Notes under the pieces: generated by a model
Database searches by the model: none
Told to the model about the DNA's origin: nothing
Seen by the model: only the letters and a program-made list of their open reading frames with translations
Shown: positions 18,298 through 25,779 of the stretch, piece by piece
Layout of the letters: the number at the start of each line of letters is the position of its first letter
How positions within the stretch are numbered: position 1 is the stretch's first letter
Made by a program: the position numbers and the translations under genes
Assembly (NCBI RefSeq): GCF_900199435.1
Contig: NZ_OAML01000003.1
Location: forward strand, 62,001-126,000
Source: Pygmaiobacter massiliensis
Lineage (GTDB): Bacteria; Bacillota; Clostridia; Oscillospirales; Ruminococcaceae
Direction: 5' to 3'
Length of the DNA: 64,000 bases

Positions 18298-18381
18298 TGT
18301 TTGGACAAGTTTTCCACAGCGCAGCGCACAACCGGTGGAAAACTTACGCGGCCAAAGTGGCTGTGGCCTGTGCGCAGGAGG
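18298..18381 (+). promoter_or_regulatory. Candidate structured leader RNA of the EamA transporter gene
   Basis: A -10-like TACAAT (18289-18294) precedes a leader with an 11-base perfect hairpin: AAGTTTTCCAC (18307-18317) and GTGGAAAACTT (18335-18345). The loop contains GCGCACA (18324-18330), which is complementary to TGTGCGC (18369-18375) directly abutting the AGGAGG ribosome site. GGCCA/TGGCC (18350-18368) can form between them. The arrangement suggests a pseudoknot controlling translation. No known family is recognised. Confidence 0.45.
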
Positions 18382-18386
18382 AAACT

Positions 18387-19283
18387 ATGACAAAGAAAAC
18401 ACTTGCAAACTTGATGATGCTAATCGGTTCAATGATTTGGGGCGCAGCTTTCGTCGCCCAAAGCGTTGGGGCAGAATATATCGGAGCCTTTACCTTTGGT
18501 TCTATTCGTTTTTTTCTGGGCACGCTTGTGCTGCTTCCAATGATTTGGTTCACCCGCAAAAAAAGGGTAGAGCCAGACCCGATTCCACTGCGTAAATATA
18601 TCACCAGCGGCTTTATTTGCGGTGTCGCACTTTTTTTAGGTGCAACTTTGCAGCAGTTTGGTATTATGCACACCACGGTGGGCAAATCCGGTTTTGTATC
18701 GGCGCTTTACGTGGTTTTGGTGCCTATTTTCGCTTTTGTTATTTACCGCCGTCGCATCCATAAGCAGGTGGTTTTTGCAATCTTGCTTTCGATTGTCGGT
18801 GTTTATCTGCTTTGCGTAAACGAAAACTTTTCGGTTAACCTGGGCGACGTGCTGAACTTTGTGGGTGCAATTTTCTGGGCGATACAGATTCTTTGCATCG
18901 AAAAGTTCTCCCAAGGCCTTAACGGGCTCAAATTTGCCGTGTGTGAATTTATGACCTGCTCAATTTTGAGCGGCATTTTCATGGTAACTATCGAGCGCCC
19001 TACGTCTGCTGCGATTTCTGCTGCGCTGTTGCCGCTTTTGTATGCAGGCCTGCTTTCAGTTGGTGTTGGGTTCACGGCGCAGATTGTCTGCCTGCAGTAC
19101 ACTGACCCCGTGATTGCGTCGCTCATCATGAGTTTGGAATCCGTCTTTAGCGTCGTGTTCGGCTTTTTGCTGTTGCACGAAGTGCTCACGCTTCGGCAGG
19201 GCTTAGGATGTGTTCTTGTGTTTGGCGCAGTCATCCTTGCGCAATTACAGCCCAAAGGGGCGCACCGCGCAGCAGAAGAGTAA
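18387..19283 (+). CDS. EamA/DMT-superfamily transporter
   Basis: The 298-residue protein has about ten membrane segments, arranged as two EamA repeats. The first begins MLIGSMIWGAAFVAQSVGAEYIGAF and the second near VLNFVGAIFWAIQILCIEKF. AGGAGG precedes the ATG. Members export or import amino acids, nucleotides and other small metabolites; the substrate here is unknown. The upstream leader looks structured. Confidence 0.88.
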   Translation: MTKKTLANLMMLIGSMIWGAAFVAQSVGAEYIGAFTFGSIRFFLGTLVLLPMIWFTRKKRVEPDPIPLRKYITSGFICGVALFLGATLQQFGIMHTTVGKSGFVSALYVVLVPIFAFVIYRRRIHKQVVFAILLSIVGVYLLCVNENFSVNLGDVLNFVGAIFWAIQILCIEKFSQGLNGLKFAVCEFMTCSILSGIFMVTIERPTSAAISAALLPLLYAGLLSVGVGFTAQIVCLQYTDPVIASLIMSLESVFSVVFGFLLLHEVLTLRQGLGCVLVFGAVILAQLQPKGAHRAAEE

Positions 19284-19290
19284 AAGATAA

Positions 19291-19335
19291 AAAACAAAGG
19301 GCTGCTCTGTGCTAGAGCAGCCCTTTGTTTTTAGA
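19291..19335. terminator. Bidirectional terminator between the EamA and DUF6440-like genes
   Basis: AAAACAAAGGGCTGCTCT and AGAGCAGCCCTTTGTTTT form an 18-base perfect stem flanked by A and T tracts, serving convergent genes. Confidence 0.92.
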
Positions 19336-19385
19336 TTATAAGTATAATAGCTTGCGATGAAAAACCAGATAGTAACGATTTGGGA

Positions 19386-19571
19386 TTATTCGAAGTCCAG
19401 TGCATTACCGATCACCGGTTTGCCGTCGCGGTCAAGCAGCGGGCAAAGGCCGACGCCGGAACCATTATTGTAGGCAAAATATTGCACGCCGGTTTCGGTG
19501 TCAATCCATATTTCTTTGCAAGAAAGAGTGCCCTGAGAGTAAATTTTACGAAAACGCTCCGGTTTTGCCAT
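19386..19571 (-). CDS. DUF6440-like small protein
   Basis: The 61-residue soluble protein reads MAKPERFRKIYSQGTLS, then EIWIDTETGVQYFAYNNGSG and LCPLLDRDGKPVI. This pattern of a ligand-tag-like 'D-ETGV-Y' strand followed by 'G-PLLD--GKP' matches the DUF6440 family as I remember it. Function unknown. AAAGGAG precedes the ATG. It is 29 bases from the HAD gene and probably cotranscribed with it. Confidence 0.7.
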   Translation of the reverse strand: MAKPERFRKIYSQGTLSCKEIWIDTETGVQYFAYNNGSGVGLCPLLDRDGKPVIGNALDFE

Positions 19572-19600
19572 AGTTATAGCTCCTTTTTTATACTTAATGT

Positions 19601-20425
19601 TTATTTCTTCTTAATAATACGGGTTGCTGCAAAGCCAAGCAGCACAGGAAAGACAATTCCCGCAGTAACACCGGCTACATTGCCTGTAGCAAGGCTGTAA
19701 ATAACACCTACTAAGCAAAGGACCATAACAGCAACTACAAAAAGGCTGAAAATGCGGACCGCTTTGCTTGTAGAGCTTGGTAGCGCAATAGCGCTTAGTT
19801 CAAACGGCGCGTCGATAATGTGGGTGGCACCTGCTACCCGCAGCTCCCGGCGACCACGGAAGCCCCAGGTGACGCCACAGCAATCGGTACCTGCATTGCG
19901 TGCAGTCATAACATCCACCGCAGAATCACCCACGTAAAGCGCCTCATAAGGCTTTAGCCCAAGCACAGACAATACTTTATGTACGCCTGCGGGGTCGGGT
20001 TTTACCACGCTGCCAATCTGCCCGCACACAACATCAAAGACACCGGGGAAATAATCCTCCACGATGCGCTGCACAAATTCATCCGGCTTATTAGATACAA
20101 CAGCCAGTTTAAGCTTTTCTTTGCGCAGCAAATCAAGCAGCTCAGGAATGCCGGGGTAGGGAACCGTACAGTCCAGCATGTGATCGTGGTAAGCTTGGTC
20201 AAACAAAGCTTCGGCTTTCGCAACAATGCTTTCCTCTTTTGCAGCGCTGTCGGGCAGCATACGCAAAATCAGATTGCGTCGGCCGTCGCCTACAAACTGC
20301 TTGTAGGCTTCCACCTCGTGCTCTGGATAGCCCAGAGTGCGCAGTGCGGTATTACTTGCATTGGCAAGGTCAGTAATACTGTCCAGCAGTGTGCCGTCCA
20401 AATCGAAAATAACAGCTTTTATCAT
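19601..20425 (-). CDS. HAD-IA phosphatase (Gph-like) with C-terminal membrane tail
   Basis: The 274-residue protein starts MIKAVIFDLDGTLLDSITDL, with AAAGGA 11 bases upstream. HAD motifs are DLDGTLLD (I), VVSNKP (II), and K then GDSAVDVMTARNAG (III/IV). Residues 1-215 resemble phosphoglycolate phosphatase. About 50 further residues form two hydrophobic segments (FSLFVVAVMVLCLVGVIYSL and VTAGIVFPVLLGFAATRI) ending in IIKKK, which would tether the enzyme to the membrane. Substrate is unknown. The fusion is unusual for this family. Confidence 0.87.
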   Translation of the reverse strand: MIKAVIFDLDGTLLDSITDLANASNTALRTLGYPEHEVEAYKQFVGDGRRNLILRMLPDSAAKEESIVAKAEALFDQAYHDHMLDCTVPYPGIPELLDLLRKEKLKLAVVSNKPDEFVQRIVEDYFPGVFDVVCGQIGSVVKPDPAGVHKVLSVLGLKPYEALYVGDSAVDVMTARNAGTDCCGVTWGFRGRRELRVAGATHIIDAPFELSAIALPSSTSKAVRIFSLFVVAVMVLCLVGVIYSLATGNVAGVTAGIVFPVLLGFAATRIIKKK

Positions 20426-20468
20426 GAAAATAGACATCCTTTCCCCCAATCGGGGTGTAAAACAAATA

Positions 20469-21845
20469 CTAAATGTTGAATTTAAGGCGTTTTGCCTCAG
20501 AGTATTCGAGCCCGCGCAGGCGATAGGTAATATGCGATGGGGTACGAACCTTCAAATCGCAGCGGCCTTCGGCCGCAGCAAGCGCATGCATCTTTAATTC
20601 AAACGAAAGGTCATTGGTATATAGCGAAACCAAATATCTGGTAAAAAAGCGGCTGTAAGAAAGGCTGAAGGTGCGGTTGGTATTTTTGCAGATACCCTCG
20701 CGGAAAAATGCTTCCGCTGCAATAATAACCGGGCCAAGGCTGATGAAAAACAAAAGCGCGAGCAGCGAAGAAAGCGCAGGCAGTGCATAGCGTGAAACAA
20801 GCCACAAAACGATAAGCGCACCGGCGACGCCACCCGGCTTGCCAAAATAGGCAACCCAGTTTTTACGGCGAGGGTTGCACATCTTTTTTTCAGGCAGACA
20901 AAACTCCGGAAGTATCCGGGTAAGAAATTTCTCATCGCCCTTTTTCACCGCAATCAGCGGAAGCTCATGCCCGCGAAAACCGCCAGCGGTGATATACACA
21001 GGGTAACGGCGCAAAATACGTGCCCAGGGCGTTATATGCAAGGTGCTGGCATTGATGGCCGAAACAGCAATGCGACGTTCGGTTTTGGTCAGCAGTCCGC
21101 CGCGGCAAACCAAAATACCGCCGCTGCGGCTAACCGTAAAACCAGTGGTAGAAAAAAGTCCCCGCAGTACCGAAAGCAGTGCAAAAAATACAACAAGCGT
21201 AACCAGGGCAGAAACACCGGCTGGCAGCCAGGCAGAAAAAAGTTCCGCAGCCTGGCTCAGCCCGGTGATGGCCGCAGTCTCGAAATCCTGTCCCAGCATT
21301 TTGGTGACACGATACGCCGTCATTACCGAGAGGATGCTGGTGGCAATGACGTTTGCCGAGAGCATAACAAACAAAAAGCGGTCAAACCCGGCAGGTTCAA
21401 ACACGCTGGGTTTTTGTACTGCAGGCAGCAGCTCGCAGGCAAAGCGCTCGGCTTGGGCGCGGGGCAGTGTAAAACTAATCGAAGCAAGCGGCTTCTCACT
21501 TTTAAAATAAAGCGTCAGCCTTGCCGCGCCCAGCAAACGGTAGCTTATGGGGCGAGAAACGACGACGGCACTAATGCGATCTCTCGCGAAGGTATCGGTG
21601 CGGTGAATAATCAGTCCATACATTGCCGAAAAGCAGGTGTCGTCCAGCGAAATTTCAGAGTGGTTCCAGAGCAGCCATGCCAGTATGGTTACAGCAATTA
21701 GAATAAGAGCCGACTGGGTAAAAGCCGTCCAAGCGGCAGCAATGTCAAACACCAATAGCGCACGCAGTACCGGAAACACACACAAAACAAACCCATACCG
21801 GATAAACTTTGTAAAATGCAGCGGATGCAGCCGCACAGTGTTCAT
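20469..21845 (-). CDS. Membrane protein with bacterial PH (bPH2/YdbT-like) domains
   Basis: The 458-residue protein has repeated pairs of hydrophobic segments, each followed by a bPH2-like beta domain, for example RDRISAVVVSRPISYRLLGAA and ILVCRGGLLTKTERRIAVSAI. That is the architecture of YdbT. Its ATG overlaps the stop of the next gene upstream (ATGA), so the pair is one operon like ydbS-ydbT. The B. subtilis pair gives bacteriocin resistance; the role here is not known. Confidence 0.82.
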   Translation of the reverse strand: MNTVRLHPLHFTKFIRYGFVLCVFPVLRALLVFDIAAAWTAFTQSALILIAVTILAWLLWNHSEISLDDTCFSAMYGLIIHRTDTFARDRISAVVVSRPISYRLLGAARLTLYFKSEKPLASISFTLPRAQAERFACELLPAVQKPSVFEPAGFDRFLFVMLSANVIATSILSVMTAYRVTKMLGQDFETAAITGLSQAAELFSAWLPAGVSALVTLVVFFALLSVLRGLFSTTGFTVSRSGGILVCRGGLLTKTERRIAVSAINASTLHITPWARILRRYPVYITAGGFRGHELPLIAVKKGDEKFLTRILPEFCLPEKKMCNPRRKNWVAYFGKPGGVAGALIVLWLVSRYALPALSSLLALLFFISLGPVIIAAEAFFREGICKNTNRTFSLSYSRFFTRYLVSLYTNDLSFELKMHALAAAEGRCDLKVRTPSHITYRLRGLEYSEAKRLKFNI

Positions 21846-22261
21846 AGGCCGTCCTCTCTTTCAATTAAAAAACTGCGAAGCTGCGCAATGTCCCGCAGCG
21901 AAAGACCAATTAGCACCGCAATTCTGCCGGAAGTGGAAACGGTAATGATACCCACGCCAAGCAGCCGCGAAAGCGGGGTAGTAATGCGGGAAGTACCAGT
22001 GACGAAGCGCAGCGGAAATTTTTGTACCGAAAGCATAAAAAAACCGCGGTTCAAAATCAGCTCGTAGTCCCGCACCTCAACACAGTAGCCAATGCGGTGC
22101 AATGTGCAGACCACTGCTAAAAGCGCAAATAAACCAAACCCTGCAATCAGTCCCCAAAAAACAGAAACCAGCAACCAGACGGCAATCCCGACAACGGCGG
22201 AAAAGCCCGCCGACCAAAGGACGGCGAGCAGAGTGCCAGAAACAGGAAGATAACACTTCAT
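21842..22261 (-). CDS. Small membrane protein with one bacterial PH domain (YdbS-like)
   Basis: The 139-residue protein has two adjacent N-terminal membrane segments (LLAVLWSAGFSAVVGIAVWL and LIAGFGLFALLAVVCTLHRI). A bPH2 domain follows (YELILNRGFFMLSVQKFPLR and ITTPLSRLLGVGIITVSTSG). It is the short partner of the YdbT-like protein downstream and overlaps it by four bases. Confidence 0.82.
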   Translation of the reverse strand: MKCYLPVSGTLLAVLWSAGFSAVVGIAVWLLVSVFWGLIAGFGLFALLAVVCTLHRIGYCVEVRDYELILNRGFFMLSVQKFPLRFVTGTSRITTPLSRLLGVGIITVSTSGRIAVLIGLSLRDIAQLRSFLIEREDGL

Positions 22262-22358
22262 CGGGGCCTCCCAAACATAGCAGCCATAGCCAAAGGGCAG
22301 CAGCTGTGCAAAATCGTAAAAAAGTCGCTAAACTAAAGATTGCAGGACAAGTGCAGAT

Positions 22359-23771
22359 TTAGAACCATGCAGAAGTGATTTCCATGCCGTCACGCAGAGA
22401 AAGCATTGTTTCGGTTACTTTTGAAACGTAAGCGGCGCGCACTGCATAGCGGGCAATACCATCTACTTCAATGGCATACCGGCGCAGACCATACGGCAAA
22501 AAGCGAACCGTCGTAGAGCGCGCAGGGGTGCGGGTGGCAAGTTCTTCTGCGGTTTGAGTATACCAAAAGGTAAGGGACAGCTCCGGCAAAGTAGAATCTG
22601 CAGGGCCCGTCATTTCGTACTCGGCACGCGCGCCGCACAAAAGTTTGTAAAGCCCGCTGAAAGTACGCTGAGAGAGCCAAACGCCGTTACAGCTTGCCGT
22701 CTGACCATCTACTACAATATCATATTGCCCATCGGGAAAAGAAACTTCGATGTGACTGATTTGTGCGAGATTAGGTGCCGCAACGAAACGACTCATCAGT
22801 GCATAATAGGTTACATTATCCCAAGGCACCTGGGTAAGCGGCAAAGTGTAAACAACCGGGACTTCATCTTTATACACATAGTAAACATCGTCGCTGCGAT
22901 TACCAAGCCGCAGGGTGGTAGTCTGTTTGCCGATGGTAAATGAAATGCTGATACCCGCCGGGTTATCCGGCGCAAGCCCAAATGAAGCCAGCTCTTCCGG
23001 CGAGGGAAAAAGTTGCACGATGCTGCTGGCGCGCAGTTCGTGCAGCCGTGCAAAATAATTTTCAAATTCAGTAGGGTCTACAAAACCCGCCTCGCTGCCA
23101 TCTGCACTTTCAATGCGATGGGTAAAATGATTGCCAAAACCGTCAGTGGTGGTTTCGGGCAGCTGCTCTATCACAAAATCTGCCATTGCAGAATGAAAAC
23201 TCATCTGGGCGGGCAGCTCAACCGCTTCGTTGAGATTATCCGCCAGCGACAAATCGACAAAGTGGCTGACATCGACGAGAAAATCGCTTACGGATGCTTC
23301 GGATATGATATAGACTGCTCCGCTGCCCGAAAGCTGCATATAGTATGCCTTTTCTTCGGGCACGCGTGCGCCCAGTGTAAACGAAAGGTCAGTGTCATCA
23401 GTAAATCGAATCTCTACGGTAGCACGCGGTTTCGCAAGGCCGATTTCGCTGAGATCTTTCAGTGTTTTTACACGCGACACCGCATGCAGCGAGGTGCAGT
23501 TTTCGGCCAGCTCGTCTAATGCCGGGCTAGAGATAGGCAACCCTCGCAAGGCCTCGCAAAAATAAACGCCGTTTTCCAGCGTTACCGTGTAGCTGCCAAA
23601 CCCATTTTTCACCGATACCGAAGCCAGTGTTGTTGCGGCACGGTCGGTAAGGGTGATGCCTTGCTGACGGTGTGCAGCGCGTATGGGCTGAAAAAACGAG
23701 AGCGCAGCAATGCAGACCCCGAGAATGACAAAAACCAGCAGCGCTGTTTTAAGCTGTTTGCTTACTTTCAT
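22359..23771 (-). CDS. DUF4340-type membrane-anchored protein
   Basis: The 470-residue protein starts MKVSKQLKTALLVFVILGVC, with GGAGG 7 bases upstream. One N-terminal membrane anchor precedes a large extracytoplasmic region. That region has repeated DUF4340-like units, for example VSRVKTLKDLSEIGLAKPRATVEI and SPEELASFGLAPDNPAGISISF. DUF4340 proteins often accompany gliding- or export-type ABC transporters. None is visible here, so function remains unknown. Confidence 0.8.
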   Translation of the reverse strand: MKVSKQLKTALLVFVILGVCIAALSFFQPIRAAHRQQGITLTDRAATTLASVSVKNGFGSYTVTLENGVYFCEALRGLPISSPALDELAENCTSLHAVSRVKTLKDLSEIGLAKPRATVEIRFTDDTDLSFTLGARVPEEKAYYMQLSGSGAVYIISEASVSDFLVDVSHFVDLSLADNLNEAVELPAQMSFHSAMADFVIEQLPETTTDGFGNHFTHRIESADGSEAGFVDPTEFENYFARLHELRASSIVQLFPSPEELASFGLAPDNPAGISISFTIGKQTTTLRLGNRSDDVYYVYKDEVPVVYTLPLTQVPWDNVTYYALMSRFVAAPNLAQISHIEVSFPDGQYDIVVDGQTASCNGVWLSQRTFSGLYKLLCGARAEYEMTGPADSTLPELSLTFWYTQTAEELATRTPARSTTVRFLPYGLRRYAIEVDGIARYAVRAAYVSKVTETMLSLRDGMEITSAWF

Positions 23772-23900
23772 GTGGGACCTCCGCTCGAATATCGTTGTCG
23801 CAGTGCAGCAAAAATATGCGTTTCTGACTGCGAAAAAACACAAGAATATACCTTATTATACAGCAATGCGCAAAAAATAGAAATACCGCGCCCCAAGGGA

Positions 23901-23930
23901 TAAAAAAACCCTCCGCAAACTGCGGAGGGT
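23901..23930 (-). terminator. Terminator of the TrkA operon
   Basis: On the minus strand ACCCTCCGCA/TGCGGAGGGT is followed by seven T residues. Confidence 0.93.
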
Positions 23931-23941
23931 AAGTATCGTTT

Positions 23942-24601
23942 TTAAGAGAGACCCCAGCTTTCGGTGAGGTCATGAAACGCAGTGTCTTTTGCTACGCAAA
24001 CTACGTGGTCGCCGCTTTGCAGGGTTGTGTTACCACGGGGAATGATAACCTCTTGTCCCCTGGTGATGAAAATAATAATCGCATCTTCGGGAATCCAGAG
24101 CTCTGCCAATGATTTATTGTGGAACTTAAAGTTATCCGGCAAAAGCACTTCGGTGAGTGAAGCATCTCCGCCAGCAATACTCATCAGCTGGCGAATCGCC
24201 GCGGTTTCAACCTCTCGTTCAATCAAACGGGCAATGTTGTCGGTGCTGGAAACTGCAATGTCTACACCAAGTTGTTTTAGCACCGGGGCGTTTTTAGGGT
24301 TGTTCACCCTCGCTACGGTTTTTTTCACGCCGAATACTTTTTTGGCAAGCTGGCAGGCAATCAAGTTATTCTCATCACGGCCGGTCACACCAATCAGCGC
24401 TTTGCACTCTTCCAGCCGGGCCATGCGTAAAATTTCAATCAAGGTGCCATCTCCGTGGATCACAGGGATATCTAGGCTGTTGGCAAGCCGCTGACAAGTA
24501 CTTTCCTCGCTTTCAATTACGACGGGCTCATGCCCGTGCTCTAAAAGTGTTTGGGCGAGATAAAAGCCGATCTTACCGCCGCCAACGATACAAATATGCA
24601 T
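23942..24601 (-). CDS. TrkA/KtrA-family potassium transport regulatory protein (RCK_N + RCK_C)
   Basis: The 219-residue protein has an N-terminal Rossmann RCK_N domain (MHICIVGGGKIGFYLAQTL, with E29 in IES where the nucleotide ribose binds). The C-terminal RCK_C domain (about 140-215) includes IIFITRGQEVIIPRGNTTLQSGD. These proteins gate Trk/Ktr potassium channels in response to NAD(H), ATP/ADP or c-di-AMP. No channel subunit lies in the window. Confidence 0.88.
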   Translation of the reverse strand: MHICIVGGGKIGFYLAQTLLEHGHEPVVIESEESTCQRLANSLDIPVIHGDGTLIEILRMARLEECKALIGVTGRDENNLIACQLAKKVFGVKKTVARVNNPKNAPVLKQLGVDIAVSSTDNIARLIEREVETAAIRQLMSIAGGDASLTEVLLPDNFKFHNKSLAELWIPEDAIIIFITRGQEVIIPRGNTTLQSGDHVVCVAKDTAFHDLTESWGLS

Positions 24602-24655
24602 AATTGTGAACCCTTTCTGTCACATAAATAAGCAGCTATACGCTTTTCGCAGCGC

Positions 24656-25084
24656 TTAGCCTTCAATATTACCCTTAGTCAAAGAGGTCAACACGGCATC
24701 AATGGTAAGGCGAGTGGGGCAAATGGTCTGCAGGTCAAGACGCTCGGCAAACACCTTTTCGCGGGCGGGGTCATAAATGCGAGCGAAAACATGTTTGATG
24801 CCGAAAAACTGCGTCGCTACCTCGGCCACCATAATATTAATATTGTCATCCGGCGTCACTGCCGCTACTGCATCGCAGCTTTCAATACCGGCAGAGCGCA
24901 GCACATCAACATCAATGCAAACGCCACAAATGCACAGGCCATTAAAGTTGATCAGTGCCAGGTTGGTGGCGGCGTCCAGATGCTCCGGGTTCTCATCTAC
25001 CAGAGAAACATCGTGTCCCAGTGTCTCCAGCGTCATTGCAAGATTGGAACCGACTTTACCGGCACCAACAACCAAAATATTCAA
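24656..25084 (-). CDS. RCK_N-only TrkA-like protein
   Basis: I start it at TTG (25084), 5-6 bases after GAGGTGAC, giving MNILVVGAGKVGSNLAMTL. The resulting 142 residues cover only the RCK_N domain: the glycine motif, then VDENPEHLD and CDAVAAVTPDDNINIMVAEV. It ends at LTSLTKGNIEG with no RCK_C ligand domain. It precedes the full-length TrkA-like gene by 54 bases, and the two may form a heteromeric gating ring. No frameshift that would supply an RCK_C is visible. Confidence 0.82.
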   Translation of the reverse strand: MNILVVGAGKVGSNLAMTLETLGHDVSLVDENPEHLDAATNLALINFNGLCICGVCIDVDVLRSAGIESCDAVAAVTPDDNINIMVAEVATQFFGIKHVFARIYDPAREKVFAERLDLQTICPTRLTIDAVLTSLTKGNIEG

Positions 25085-25265
25085 AAAAGTCACCTCTGTT
25101 ATTCTGTTCTTGTTTGGTAGAACGATACCATTATAGCCTAACAATATCGAATAATCAATGAAGAAAACAACTGCCCCTATATTAGCCGTGGAAACAAAGC
25201 GGAATCTGGGCATTCCCCTTGCAAAATGCAAATTTTATGGTAATATAATATAGTATCAAAAATAT

Positions 25266-25342
25266 GCGTCCGTAGCTCAGTTGGATAGAGCGTTCGGCTC
25301 CGACCCGGAAGGCCGCTGGTTCGAATCCAGTCGGGCGCACCA
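25266..25342 (+). tRNA. tRNA-Arg (CCG)
   Basis: Acceptor GCGTCCG/CGGGCGC, anticodon arm TTCGG-CTCCGAC-CCGGA, T loop TTCGAAT, and encoded CCA are present. It reads CGG codons. Confidence 0.95.
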
Positions 25343-25345
25343 CAG

Positions 25346-25390
25346 AACGTCATGTATGAGGAATTGCCCTCGTATGTGACGTTTTTGTTT
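25346..25390 (+). terminator. Terminator after tRNA-Arg
   Basis: AACGTCATGTATGAGG pairs with CCTCGTATGTGACGTT (with G-U pairs), followed by TTTTTG. Confidence 0.85.
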
Positions 25391-25643
25391 TCGCTGTTTT
25401 TCAAAAAAGTAAGCGTTGACAAAAAAATTTTTGCATTGCAAAAGCTGGTGTGGCCTTTACACCGGTGCGCCTTAAAGGTATTGTAGCCCGTGGCTGGCAG
25501 ATAAATTACATTTATGAAAGCTGTAATATAGCAGCTTTTACACACGCCCTGCTCAACAAAAGGATGAATATGATTTACCAGTGTGCAAGCACTTTAATGT
25601 ATCGACAGAGGAAAATGTCGAAAAACAAAGTAAATGGTCGTTC

Positions 25644-25673
25644 TTGCGTTTTATAAATGAACCAGTATATAAT
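25644..25673 (+). promoter_or_regulatory. Promoter of the GGDEF/EAL gene
   Basis: TTGCGT (25644-25649) and TATAAT (25668-25673) are 18 bases apart. The rest of the 25391-25779 gap holds no supported gene. Confidence 0.65.
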
Positions 25674-25779
25674 GAAAGCAACAAAAAAACATAAGTCCAT
25701 GGTTGCAGCTGTAAGGGGGAAACGCGATCGTTCCAGTAGCAAAATTCAACCGGCTTACCGGACGAAAGGGGAAGAGTGC

